From Ophiosphaerella korrae (taxonomy: Eukaryota; Ascomycota; Dothideomycetes; Pleosporales; Phaeosphaeriaceae), in NCBI GenBank assembly GCA_028456385.1, contig JALNQF010000092.1:107243-171242 (forward strand): 64,000 bases of DNA, written 5' to 3'. Position numbers and translations under genes: made by a program. Positions 45,500 to 57,434 of the stretch are shown in pieces. Positions within the stretch are counted from its first letter, which is position 1. Each line of letters begins with the position of its first letter. The notes under the pieces were generated by a model that was not told the DNA's origin, searched no databases, and saw only the letters and a list, made by a program, of their open reading frames with translations.

Positions 45500-46393
45500 T
45501 CATGTCTGCTGACTCGCCCCTATTCCACCACTCAACATTCGGGCTACCCCATTACTATCCCCCATTTCTCCTGTACCTTGCCGCTCTACTACATCTGCAA
45601 GGCCCTGAAACACACCTGCGATTTCTCTGAATACTGTGGCCTGTTCCTTCCACCCGCCCTCATCTGAAAAACACTCCCCAATCTGATTCATCTCCTCAAC
45701 CCACCTGTATGCCTTCGTCGTACATTCAACTACACTCTTTCTTGCCTTTTCTCCACCCGCATTATTATAGACCGCGAGGTAGTCCTGCAAGGCATCATAC
45801 ACACCGAGGTTTTGCGCTGTCGTAAAAGATTGCAATGCCAACGCCGTAAAGCCTTTCGTCAGTGCTGCAAAACAGCACTTCAGCCCGCTGGCTATGCCCA
45901 CATCGCCTCCCACGTATCGGGCATTCAGAACTTCCAACAACTTTTCATCTGGTAGTTTAATCGGCCCCGACAGCGGTACTCCAGGTTTTGTCCACTCTGT
46001 TCCACTTTGTGCCGGAGGTCCGCCTATAATTCCGCCATCCACAAGCGTAACATTGGGCGCATTGGCCGAGAAACTCGCACCTATTAGCCGCGCTGTACTA
46101 GGACTTATGGCGTTCAGATCGAGATAGAATATCTTCTTTTCTGAGCGCACTGCCTGAATGCGTTGTGCCGTTGCAACAGCGTCACGTGGTGGCACGATGC
46201 TGAGAATGTAGTCAGACGCTTGGTAAAGCTCCGCATCTGTGGATACGAGTTCTATGCCAGCAGAGGCGGCCCGGGATTGAGTTGCAGGGGAGCGGTCGCT
46301 AACATTGGTGATAACGCGATAATTGTGGGCGATAAGCAGATTGGCGATGCCGAGGCCCATTTGCCCAATGGATAGGATGGCGATAGTAGGCAT
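45500..46393 (-). CDS. 6-phosphogluconate dehydrogenase-like NAD(P)-binding protein
   Basis: A 297-residue single-exon protein of the beta-hydroxyacid dehydrogenase superfamily. The N-terminal Rossmann fold starts MPTIAILSIGQMGLGIANLL (glycine motif as G-x-M-G-x-G with Ser-Ile-Gly before it). VDGGIIGGPPA fits the substrate-loop motif of this superfamily. The C-terminal helical domain (GLKCCFAALTKGFTALALQ) matches the DUF1932 type, where an Ala-Leu-Thr-Lys-Gly segment carries the catalytic Lys. The substrate cannot be told; the family reduces or oxidises 3-hydroxyacids. No signal peptide, so probably cytosolic. Intact. Confidence 0.85.
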   Translation of the reverse strand: MPTIAILSIGQMGLGIANLLIAHNYRVITNVSDRSPATQSRAASAGIELVSTDAELYQASDYILSIVPPRDAVATAQRIQAVRSEKKIFYLDLNAISPSTARLIGASFSANAPNVTLVDGGIIGGPPAQSGTEWTKPGVPLSGPIKLPDEKLLEVLNARYVGGDVGIASGLKCCFAALTKGFTALALQSFTTAQNLGVYDALQDYLAVYNNAGGEKARKSVVECTTKAYRWVEEMNQIGECFSDEGGWKEQATVFREIAGVFQGLADVVERQGTGEMGDSNGVARMLSGGIGASQQT

Positions 46394-47006
46394 ACTTCAA
46401 GTAAGTAGAGATTATCTTACCTGTGCGAACCCAAGAAATTCTGGAGCAAAGTTTACCTAGCGAGAAGATGACGAATTGCGGGGTGCTCGTGGCTTTAACT
46501 ACACGTGGTTTAGTTGGTGAGAGGGGCAGGGCGTGGTGAGAGAAGCGACATCTATTGATGATCCAACAAACTGATAGTTGTCAGGCATGGAATGATTCTA
46601 AAGTTGTTTCCGCTCAGTTTCACATTTCATAATTGAGTCACGGCCTGCGAGATGCCAGCTTGGGTTTCGGCAACAACATCCAATTTTCACTAGCTAGGCA
46701 ATCAAGCAATCGACCTCCAGCACTAAGTACTAGCGGAGATAACGATACTTTCCAGGTGTTGTCGGTCTACAATAAAAAACCACCCTTCGCCATTCAAGTT
46801 CTCGCGTGCCACTTTGAAAGGCCCGCGGCCAGATCCCGTAGGTTGTTCCAACCTTTATCTATCTTGCAACGCCCCTCTGCGTTGAGGTCTAAGGTTGCAT
46901 TCGATGAAATCTCAGCTATGATGGCTACAAAATATTAGTCGGGTTTCTACTACAGGTATGGTCGGCAAAATCACATATTCGTCAGTCACAGCGTGCTTGC
47001 TCTCAA
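46394..47006. other. Intergenic region, no gene seen
   Basis: The 5' flank of the NAD-binding gene and 3' flank of the MARVEL gene. A 101-codon open frame at 46633-46938 has no recognisable features. Confidence 0.35.
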
Positions 47007-47531
47007 TTAGCAGAGGTTTTTTTGACTCATTTGTGCCCAAGTCATCACGCCCAGTACGAAGCTGGCTAGCCAAATGGCCGCGCCGATGAAGGAAAACGCC
47101 TGCACGACTTTCCATTGTGGGTCATACGAGTCAAGCCAGGCGCAGTATTCCAGGAACTGCGAAGCGCTGGCATCGGGCTCCCAATGGTTTTCACATTTAA
47201 CCTCGCTGCTGTGCCATTGTTGCAGGATAGCGAAGGCTACAAACCATGCCGCTGCAAATATCAGGTCAGTGCCGGCGTGGACCATTGTGCTAGTTGCGGG
47301 GATCATGGCGGTTGCTGAGAGAACGACAGAGATGGCGGCGATGACAATGACGTAAACAAGTCGCTCGAAATTCGACACTTCTGCCTCCAAGCCAATTTGG
47401 ACGTGGAGTAGATACGACGTAATGCCCAGGACAATTACTGCACAGACGAACTTTCCGCTGTGCAGGAAGAGTGATCCGTCGCGAGACATGAACATGGTAA
47501 TGATTGGCCTGGTGTTACTCGCGGGTGGCAA
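47007..47531 (-). CDS. MARVEL-domain membrane protein, four helices
   Basis: A 174-residue protein with four hydrophobic segments (about residues 25-47, 58-80, 88-107 and 142-165: FVCAVIVLGITSYLLHV, LVYVIVIAAISVVLSATAM, DLIFAAAWFVAFAIL, VVQAFSFIGAAIWLASFVLG). A loop containing two Cys (KCENHW and FLEYCAWL) lies between helices 3 and 4. This is the layout of fungal MARVEL-like proteins, which sit in plasma-membrane domains. The precise role is unknown. The single exon is complete. It is divergent from the lipase gene across 376 bp. Confidence 0.75.
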   Translation of the reverse strand: MPPASNTRPIITMFMSRDGSLFLHSGKFVCAVIVLGITSYLLHVQIGLEAEVSNFERLVYVIVIAAISVVLSATAMIPATSTMVHAGTDLIFAAAWFVAFAILQQWHSSEVKCENHWEPDASASQFLEYCAWLDSYDPQWKVVQAFSFIGAAIWLASFVLGVMTWAQMSQKNLC

Positions 47532-47907
47532 CGTTCGCAGATGGTGATGGCTGTGGGTGCTATATAGGTAAGTTTGGTGTGGTGATCGTTATCTGAACTT
47601 CGCCGACAAGTAGAGAGTACGCAAGTTAATAAAGAACCTAGTAATTGTATGCCCCGTAGGCAGCTAATTGTATATTCACATTACCGCAAATACAGCACAT
47701 CATATCGCTAACCCACACGCAAACGCTTAGTCGGCCGTGAAAGCGCGAAGCGGGATACATCCGTGGCTCGTTTGTCAGTTGCCAAGTTTTCATCAATGTT
47801 GTGACTCAATTTATGATCCATGGCCTAACTTGTGATTTTCAGGCCGCAGCAACCCTTTCAAGTTCTTCAGCTGATTCTACATTTAGAGAGTTTCTTTATT
47901 GCAGAAG

Positions 47908-48857
47908 ATGCTTGTCACACTCAAAGACGGACCGTCGCAATGGGGCGATGTCAAAGAGGCAGCAGACATGCTTTGGCGAGCATCTAATCACCCAGATTTG
48001 ACCACACTTATACCTGCGCTACAGGCTCACCTTTCAGACCCGGGACTCTCAATTACAGATCTCTATACCGGAATAAATGCCGTACGCAAAGCTGTGTTGG
48101 TCTCCTCAAAGGAGAACATCACCATCGCATTCCTAGGGTCTGATCCGAATGAAATACATATGAACTTGTGGGCGGATGCTAAGGGCTCAAATTTTTGGGA
48201 TATACCATATCCCGTATACACCAATGGTTATCGTGTGCATAGCTTCTTTCGTGCCATGTGGCATGGGATGCGGTCCGCAACGTTCGATGCAATCTCTCAA
48301 GCGGTGGAGCATATCGTCGTGAGAGGTGCGGCGCCCAAGAAAATTGTAGTCACTGGGTTTTCGATGGGAGGTGGCGTCAGCACGTGAGTTCATATCTATT
48401 ACTACTGCGTACGCTTTGCTGAAATATGTAACTAATTGTTGTGCAAAGTATGGCCTTCACAGATATCCTTGAACATGTCCGCAGCAAATATGGCTCTGAA
48501 TCTTCTTCGCCACAGATTTGGGCAATGGACGATAATCTTAGCTCCTTATTCCAGCATCTGACATTCGCCGCAGTTGCTGCTGCAGATCGAGGGTTTCATA
48601 CAGTTCTCAACCGTTTATATGAGCGCCATCAAATTCGTGCATGGGATTTCATGAACCACAAGGATTGGACCAGAAATTTCCATCACTTCGCGTTTAAGTC
48701 TTGGAGAGGGCATCGGTACATACTCCCACACGCAGTGGTACAGCATTCCGGACCTGATTTTGGTCCCCAAAATCATTTCATTTTGGGTTACCTAAAGGCA
48801 GCGGAGTGGATGGAGAGGCACGGAACGGACCAAGTAAAGTCAGAATATAATTACTGA
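47908..48857 (+). CDS. Lipase-like alpha/beta hydrolase
   Basis: Two exons, 47908-48383 and 48449-48857, with a 65-nt intron (GTGAGT; branch GTAACTAAT; GCAAAG) that joins in frame: 294 residues. The nucleophile elbow is VVTGFSMGGG (G-x-S-x-G) at about residue 155, next to the intron, as in class-3 lipases. Asp and His candidates follow (WAMDDN; PQNHF near the C-terminus). The start MLVTLKDGPSQW lies just after a TTTATTGCAG that could be an intron acceptor, so an extra 5' exon carrying a signal peptide is possible but was not found. Substrate unknown. No lesions seen. Confidence 0.65.
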
Positions 48858-50714
48858 GCTTTACTTCTAAATGCAAGCAATACACCTGCACCCTTGGTAG
48901 AGTCAGTTTTTATTAGATCCATGATAGGAAGAAGAGGCTTAATGTATTACTGAAATGCTGTGTAGCTCTATAATTATCTTCTTTGTATAGACTAGCATTT
49001 CAAGTGAAGACGGATGGAGGGATCTAGCTACACGATTGGTTATCCATCTGGTATAATATAATCAATATGCAAATGATGATTTCACTCTCTTGATGTCATG
49101 AGCCAGAACACTGCACCGACTGACTACTACCTAACAACATTCCGCCTGTAGCGCCAAATTCCTTACATAGCTATATTGTGGACTCTGGATATATCTAGCT
49201 AGTGCAGGGAGATTCTGAATTTCTGAATTGTTTTCCTCGGTTGGATGAAGTTATTTTGGGGATCTCTGATATTTGGCTTGATTCTAGGCCTAATGATCTC
49301 ACACGAAGATATTTTTGAGTCAGCTGAAGACAAGCATGACTACGTATCCCCTACTTCGAGTTGGGTTACAATAAACAATACAAATAAATAATTACTTCGG
49401 TGGTAAGCTGGGGATCATATACACTGAATGTGGGCCTTTGGCAATTTTTGAACGGTATAAGTATATAAGACGCATCAATGCACTTCATCCTAGCACAACA
49501 TAGGGCAAACACCAAAGCACCCCGCCCCAACTTGACCAACAGGAAACAAATATAGGCCAAGCTATTTCAACTGCACGCAATGCTATCCAGATAGCCGACG
49601 AAGAAGCCAAGACTAGGGCAAAGCAGGGTCTTGACGTTCTCCAAAAGGTAGTCGGCTCTTAGTTGAACGAGTTTGATTCAAAACTCGACGCATAAGTACA
49701 AGTCCTGAAGTCCTTGGTATATATTCCTGTCGGGCAACTAATGCCGAATCATGTAGTAAATTCTTGAACCCAACATCAATCGAAAAGACCAAAGTACCCG
49801 GCAATCGCGCTCCTCGGAAAGTCAGGTTTTCAACTGTGAAAGTGAAAGATGGAGTATGCTTTTTGCGAGGAATTGCTTGAGTACATACTAAAAGCGCTGT
49901 TGCGACTGGGTCCAAGGTGCGTATATCCACCTCATTGATCACCCTGCATTGGTCATTCAATTGGTTCTAGAAAATTGTTTCCAGTGCCCTGGGTGCTTCC
50001 ATAGGAAACACTGATGTCGGGAAACACATGAGGCAGAAGTATTTTGTGTTTATGCAACCAATGTGATTGTGCGCTTAGATGTCATGGTATGTCGTCGTGT
50101 TTTTACACACCGAGGAAGCAGACTAAAGTAGGCTCTTAGCTGTGGCACTGGAATTTTTGGGGCCAAGGCTTTAGCGATAATTGCGAGAATGTGCTTGGCT
50201 GCAAGCTCCAAGCCTTGCACAAGAAGTTACCCTTAGTTCTGACGATACTGGATGTTGTTTGACGTCCTAGTAGACACGGCCTTGAAAACGAGCGAATTCG
50301 TCTTTCTAATCAGCGAACAAGCCGGCAAGTCAATCAGCCTAGAGAACTTACCCGGGATTAAGCTGATTTCAATAGGTGATGATGAAACGGTAGTCTTGTA
50401 GTGTACGCAAAAGATGGAGAAGATTTATGATGCTACGCGTCGAATGAACTGGATCAGGCACGCAACGAGGGACAATAAGCCATTGATGAATATATGCCTC
50501 GGACTGTTGAATAGTAGTAAGCAGCTTTGAAAGGGCAGAGTTGGAGGTCGCAGTGGTGCAGTGCAATGTAATGGGAATGAAGAATTTTCGTGCTCGTGTT
50601 ATTATAGCTCAGCCTATACTCCGATCACTACGAACAACGATTGAGAAAAATTTTAGTCACGGCCTCGCTTGACTTATGACCATGCATATAAAAGTCATAG
50701 TTTGGAGACCATTA
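48858..50714. other. Gene-poor stretch with one possible decayed gene
   Basis: No intact gene in 1.9 kb. At 49535-49745 the plus strand reads a coiled-coil-like segment (IGQAISTARNAIQIADEEAK, DVLQKVVGS, then LNEFDSKLDA) interrupted by two TAG codons where Gln would fit, so it may be a RIP-hit remnant. At about 50270-50370 the plus strand reads TALKTSEFVFLISEQAGKSI, also protein-like. Neither is recognised. Confidence 0.35.
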
Positions 50715-51221
50715 TCATGGAATGTGAGAATATGCAATAGGGCTGTCCACGAATTCCTCCAATTCTTGCTCATCTGGCCATACAACTTTGCCTCCCCTCC
50801 TTGGAGTGGTATCCTTTTTCTCTTTCGCATGTGTTGCCTGCCTCAGAGTAAAGTCCTGGTTCCCGTTCGTATACCCGTGCGTAGCGACATGGAACTCTCG
50901 TAGGACTTGTTGGCTGTCTTTGAAAGCAAAAGTGCCGTGCCATCCATTCGGATCTTTCTGTCGTATACCGTTGATTGTGGTTGTATCTCTGTTATGTATA
51001 TGTTAGCAGCTGACGAAATGCGGGACGTATTCCAGAGGGAAATCAATGCGACACCGGTTGTACAGGAGCATATACCGTATTAGGATTGCCTGAGGGGCTA
51101 GCTGTTGGTCCCGAGCAGTTGCATATGCTAATGCGACGAGTGATTGTTTTCTTTGCTTGGAGATCGTATTGCCTGCGTAGAAAAAGTACTTGGCAAAGTT
51201 TGCTCCAGTAGCAGACGACAT
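50715..51221 (-). CDS. Hypothetical protein, 139 aa, two exons
   Basis: Assembled by splicing 51076-51221 to 50715-50988 across an 87-nt intron (donor GTATAT, GCTAACA branch site, acceptor AACAG). The joined frame is exactly 140 codons. Exon 1 reads MSSATGANFAKYFFYAGN and exon 2 TTTINGIRQKDPNGWHGTFA, GYTNGNQDFTLRQATHAKEK and a C-terminus YSHIP. The protein is small, soluble and Lys/Gln-rich. The good splice sites and smooth reading argue for a real gene. It resembles a small conserved family I think I have seen in plant-associated Dothideomycetes, but I can give no function. No defects seen. Confidence 0.6.
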
Positions 51222-51840
51222 GGTCAACAACTAAGGGCTGGTGGGAAATACAACGCTAGGTAACGAAATACTTAGATTATACTTGATAGCATTTGAACTA
51301 CAGACATACAAAGCGAACATTATTATACCTACATTTAAGCGCTCTACAGTACGGCCTGACCTTTATATCTTCCAACGAAACCTTCCGTGCAATCCAGACA
51401 TCTGTAATACCCTTCAATCTCTGGAACTACCTTTGAGCTTATGATACGTTGTGTCTCCGAAAGTTTCAATAGGCGCCGTGGAACATACGCAAGGCGGGTG
51501 GGTATCAGGATATCTATTGTTTCCATGAGCATAGTGTGTTTACCCAGAAATCTAACCGCTGAGAGCAGCACAAGATTGGTTGAGCACGCGCCGAAGGAGT
51601 GCGACAATCATGCAGGGCGGATGAAGCCACAGCTACTGTCAGTCAGCTGCACGGATGGATGGAGCCGGTTCGCAAAGTACAAACTTTATTTTTGTATTAG
51701 TGGTGGCGCGTTCCCGGGTCGAAAGCGCGCGCGAGTACCTAAGAGGATCTGTGCATGCAGCTTACCTAAGCACCATTGTGGAGGAAAAGAGCGAGAATCT
51801 CTTTGGTACCAACACAAGATTCCGCAGGTCAACGCTGACC

Positions 51841-53372
51841 ATGCACACGTCAAAAGCTGCGTCAGCATTTCACTACTTGAAATACAACCGTAGAGCACTT
51901 GCTAGTGTCAGAACTCTACATTTAGCAAACTTCAGAAACATATTTCCTTGTGTTCAAGCCCCGCGACACATACCCCGTAGTGGTTCTCCTCATACGCAGT
52001 TTTCGACAATGTCGCCTAGTTTGCCCATCGAGTATCGTTGGATAGATGGAGTGGAACGTTTGGAGTTATATGAGCCTGGTGGATATCACCCCGTTATGAT
52101 TGACGATCTACTGCACAATCGATATCGAATCGTTGACAAACTCGGGTTTGGTGGTTATTCTACTATCTGGCTTGCTCGAGACGAGGTCGCTCAGTGTTAT
52201 GTCGCCGTCAAAATTGGGATATCGAACCCCACCCTCTCTCGACGAGAACCTGAAATACTGCGGGCATTATATGACTCAAAATCAAGCTCACAAGCTGATT
52301 GCGTTACTCATACAAATGCTTCCCTTGCGGTACCAAGGATCTTAGATACATTTGATGTCCACGGACCCAATGGAACCCATACATGTTACACTTTAACACC
52401 TGCTCAAGGAAGCCTTAAAGAAGCATCATTCAGTCGTCTCTTTCCGATTCAAGTTGCTCGCGCTTTAGCGGCGAAGTTGACAACTGCGGTTGCCTTTGTC
52501 CACTCCCAAGGTTTCATTCATGGAGTTACGATTTGTTGTATATCACAAAATAACAATAGCCGAAACTGATTACGATAATAGACCTTCATTTTCGCAACGT
52601 GTTAGTAAAGCTTCCAGCTACATTTGATTAGCTATCAGTTCCAGAATTCAGGAGGAAGTTTGGTGAGCCTGATATAGTTCCGATTACTAGGATGGGCGAA
52701 AGGCCACTCACCCCCAATATCCCGGCCCAAGCTGTGATTCCTCTATATCTTGGCAAAAAGGCCCAAGAATTCACACTGATCGATGCCCAAGGCCTTATCC
52801 TCAGCGACTTCGGCGAGGCGTTTTCTCCAAATACAGAGCAGCGCCTTGGTAAGAATTCCAATATTCCTCTGGCCAAGAGAGCCCCGGAGGCCCTCTTCGA
52901 GCCTAATGAACCCCTGTCATACTCTTCCGATATATGGAGCCTTGGAACTGCGATTTGGGAAATCCTGGGAATGAAGTTTATTTTCAGCGAGTCGGAAACC
53001 CAGGATGAGGTCGTGGCTCAACAGATAGATGTCTTGGGTTCTCGTAATTTCCCCCAAAGCTGGAGAAATGAATGGGAACGACTAGGCGAAGACGCAGAGA
53101 ATGCGGATTTCACAATACCCCGACAACCAACTTGTGATCGGGAAATATGGCCTTGTCTTGAGGATGCTTTTAAAGAGTTTGTGCAGAAGTATAGGAGAAA
53201 GAGAGAGTCTACTGGAACATTCGAAGAGGACGAGACACTGGCAATCCTTGAACTGATGCGTGGTATGCTCAAATTTCGGCCCGAGGAACGTCTAACAACA
53301 GAGAAGGTTCTTGAATCAGAATGGATGGTCAATTGGGCATTACCTCAGATAAGGGAATGTAAGAATTCCTAG
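51841..53372 (+). pseudogene. SRPK-like serine/threonine kinase, inactivated
   Basis: Frame from MHTSKAASAFHYL (or an internal ATG at 52009, MSPSLPIEYRW). The kinase reads LGFGGYSTIWLARD (glycine loop), YVAVKIG (ATP-binding Lys), then after an intron at about 52525-52581 LHFRNVLVKLPATFD, DFGEAF (metal-binding DFG), RAPEAL and SDIWSLGTAIWEILG. Two lesions: the spliced junction needs HGDLHFRN, but canonical splicing at GGA/GTTACG leaves one base missing, as if a G was lost at the boundary, removing the catalytic-loop Asp; and a TAG at 52629-52631 replaces a residue in the conserved FDxLS segment. Downstream of 52692 the frame is open to 53370. SRPK-type kinases phosphorylate RS-rich proteins; this copy should be dead unless spliced unusually. 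Confidence 0.75.
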
Positions 53373-56300
53373 GTGTATCTTCAAGGATTATATTCGAAGC
53401 ATTGTTCCACGAGCATCATAATAGACAAGCAGTCTTCAACTATTATCGTGTGTCACGAAGCTATCCTCCATCGACGAGATATGAAGCATCTCGAGCTTGG
53501 TTCAACAATGGCTCGCGCATAGGAGGGTGATTTATCAGTACCTTGATAATGGTTCATTTCATTGGTGTCTGAGTCGTAATCGAGTGATGTATTGTTTCCT
53601 TGATTTGAAGAGAAGGCCGAAAGTTCGGCAGGGTAACTGGACCCGTGCTAACAGGATAGCACTCGGCTAGCCCGTGGACGGGTGCAGGTATGAGTGATGA
53701 CGATCGCGGCAACGATAGCCTCGCGGCGCGTGGCGCGGCAGATCGCCTAACGACGCGCAAGCATCGCCTGACCACAACGGACACTTGCAAGCTTGGAATC
53801 CTTATTCCGCTCTACTTTCTCTTTTTAGGAACAGTCGCAAGTTGCCATCGCCAGGTATGACTTTATCCATCACATCGTCTCAGATGGCTACTTGGCTATA
53901 CTTGCACTTTGCCCTATAAGGAGAGTATTGCCAATTTTGGGTTTATAAACATCAATAACAGGTGGGACTACCCGGTCACTTAAGATATACCAATCACAGT
54001 ATAGCTCTAGATTCAGCTTGTGGTTGGTGCTTTACGAGATCTATCCGTATTGCTCCACAATCCTTCAAATATCCGAGAATGCAAATGGTAGTCTGGGTAG
54101 TGGATCTCCTATGTAGGGCTACAACGTATCTTATCAGAAGAAAATAATATGTGTAAATTGCCTATATCCAACGCCTAACTCCTCAAGACATTTAAGTATA
54201 ATATGCTGAGGTTTTCGAGAAAATTACGAGCACGTAAAACTATTATAGTTATGCCTTTGCTCACAGATGTATGTACAAAGGCAGGAAACTGTGCGCAAAG
54301 AATCTACAATATATAAGCCTTACGAAGTATACACACTACATTCCAATGCAGTTTAGGTTGGTGTGTTCGCTCCATATAGCCCCGAGTATCTCGTAATCTG
54401 CTGCATAAGTCTGTGTGCTTATACCAGATAGAGGTTGGTTAACTGTAAGACAAGCACACCTAGTCTCATGGCGTGATTCTTGGCTATCCACAGGTCTCGA
54501 TGCGGGGACAGGAAATATTTTCTCATTGCTGGTTATTCCTCTTAATTTTCGTGCTAGTTTCGCATACTTAGTTGCAGAACAAGAACTATGTGAATGAGAA
54601 CCTCTGAAGTGTCTTGTTGAATTCGATGCCCGCTTCACCATGCTATACTTTTATACTTCATATAAATGATGAATTCTAAGATGTACTTGGCATAATAGAA
54701 CTCTAATTAATATATCTAATATCTCCACCGCCTCCCGTCTCGGCAAGATGCCGCAACGTGTCATTTTATTTTGTATACTACTTTTTTGGACTAACTAGTT
54801 GAATCCCCTGTGGAACTGTACCGTGATTTTGATCAATCTTTGTAAGTCGCATAGGATATAAATGAAAATAGCGAACTAGTATAGAACTCTTTACTTGATA
54901 CGATGCCAAGTTTGTAGTAAGTTATTCAGGTCACAACTGTATGTATACCTGTATTTACCATCTATAGCCTATACTCTAGCCTCTCTATTATTCGCATTTT
55001 GGGCAGCTGGGGAAATCCCAAGTCGAATATACTACTATCCAATTGCCTAGCTCCAGGCACATATACAGGTTTTGAGAAATTCTTCGTCCCATCCAGTATT
55101 ACACAGGCCCTCAACTACGAAAGTTAGACTCCTTTTGTATTTTACAATGGACATGAATAACTTTAATGGGGTATCCAGCGTCGAGCTGTTATGGAATTCT
55201 AGGACATATTCTCGAGCTACACTATTCTAATAGTCCTACAACTGGAAACAAGTAGTAAACTTTAGCAAAAGTCACCAAGAGCAAAGTATATAGGTCTCTC
55301 CCTCTACTACCTCAAAGCTATACAACGCCGACCCAAGATACTTCGTCTCGAAACATTACTTTTCCTCAGACTTATTTCGTCTATCTCCAAGGAGCACTTC
55401 GTTAGCTCTGCCGCCACCATTATGGCTGCTTTCGCTGTTATTGCATCAGCTTTGTCATAAAAACCTACAAGGACGGTGGATGTAGTGGTTCGACCCAACA
55501 TGTGAACGTATAAGATTAGTTTCTACACTTCAAACACAATCTAGATATATATTTAATTCGTAGTAAATAACCCGTGACTTAGAAGATACTTGCGTAATAT
55601 GGCCTAATGCTTTCAAGTCATTTCAGATTGCGATTTCGGAGGCCGTCATCAGAGAGGCTACTGGTTCGCACCCAATAATTGTGGAAGTCTTGATGGGGCT
55701 ATCAAAGTAGACTATTTATATTTCACTACGAACAACTTCAAGCTTGATACTTGCTACAGGCTCTCAGAATTCTCCGCGAATGCAGTTGCATCGTTCTCCA
55801 TTTGAGCTATCTAAAGACTCAACGAGGTAGGTAAGTCAGCGCACTCTATTTCTTCAACACAGTTAATTGTTAACTTGGGATTTTAGTTAGTACGCGTGCG
55901 CCTTGAAATAAGGAGGTCTAAAAAATTCTATTACTAGAATTTCGTGAAGGATATTATTTGAATACTCATTGCAGATAGAACTATGGCTGAATTTAATACT
56001 ATTCTATCCCGAAATAGCACAATCCATATCACAATTGTTTTTTTAAACTTAGGCTGCAAAATAGCGCTAAGTTGGAAACATATCTCGCTCCAGTAAATAA
56101 AAAGAAAAGTCTAGATAGGCTAAAGCTTATATTACTAGGTTGTTTCACTCGGTAATGTTCGATAGTTACTTGCTTGATAAAAATTGCAGAAGGTTTAAAG
56201 AAGGACTCAAGCGTAAGAACGTCACCTGAAATAGATCTCCTAGGGGCGCATCAACAGGTTTTGTTAGGGTAGTAACCTATACCACAGTCCCTTGGGAGTT

Positions 56301-57434
56301 GCAATGGAGGTAGGGTAGGATGTCATAGCAGGGTAGAGTTCAATGCTGTAGCCGATATCGCTATAAACCTGTCCGGGATGATCAAGCACGCTTACCTGAA
56401 ATTTTGTATTCACCCATGATTTATCTTCAAAAAATATATTCGGTAATTTCATAGCCCGAGAATTTTAATACACTGATTTGCTTTCCGAGTGGGTATCGGT
56501 TTGAGGATTTATGTTGATTACTGGAAATGGAGCTTGCAAATGAGTTTACGCCCACGCGCCATAAATGGTAGGTGGGTAGGACTAGCCTTTTACTTATTGG
56601 CTATCGCACGACGGAACTAGATGGATGACGGACTAAGGCCACCTTGTTCCTATCTCGCGTCCATCCTACTTATGATATGTTTTGTGTTCTGATAATAGAT
56701 CAAGCAAGGCTTCCTGACACTCCGTGACAGTTTCATTTTCGAGTAGATAAGACCTCAGGAGGCACGGGCGGAGCTGCATGCAGAGCTGAGGCCTTTCTGA
56801 CATGACTGTGCCGCACCTAGCAAGCTGCATGCCAAAGACGGTGAAGCTTTCTTGCGTTTACTTGTACATAATTAGCGAACCGTTTCTCGCTCAACACTAA
56901 TCCAATGACGCTTCACTCGTTAGACATTGATTCAGACATGGCTATACAAAAAAAAAAGTTAGAAACTGTCCACCTGCTGTTGAAATCATCGGTATTGTAA
57001 GCTGTTCCTGTAGTAAGCAGGAGATTATCGTTGCCCCAACTTGTTCAGGCAGGAATTGTGGGCAAAAGAGGGGTATTAGGGCGCCTCGGTGCTTATCATT
57101 GCCGGGTTCGCCGAGTTTGCCGGTACACTTGCGTTCAGTTGCCAATGCACTAACCTAGAGTATCTAGGTAAGGTGGTTCCTTTCCTATACTGCCCAGTCA
57201 ACCGACGATAAGACGGCGCTAAGGAAGCCTAACCCAGCATTCAAGGTGTGAAGCTCCGGCTGCACCAGGCTTAAGCGAAAGCCAAGGCCAATCTTGAATG
57301 CGAACGGTCTGTGCTATATCTTCTCCATGAGGGGCGTACACATATGAGCCTACAGACTGACTATTAAGTCATCAACAACGACCTGATTCTCGAGGGCCTC
57401 CTCAGTTGCAAATCGGTGAGGCTGATTTTACGAA
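53373..57434. other. 4-kb gene-free, AT-leaning stretch
   Basis: No supported gene. From about 54650 to 56500 the sequence is AT-rich with many short A/T runs, suggesting an old degraded repeat, but I could not identify ends or a coding remnant. The 101-codon frame at 54336-54641 has no motif. Confidence 0.4.

Noticed and set aside
54336..54641. 101-codon minus-strand frame as a gene
   Set aside because: No motif, no splice context, in an AT-leaning gene-free stretch.
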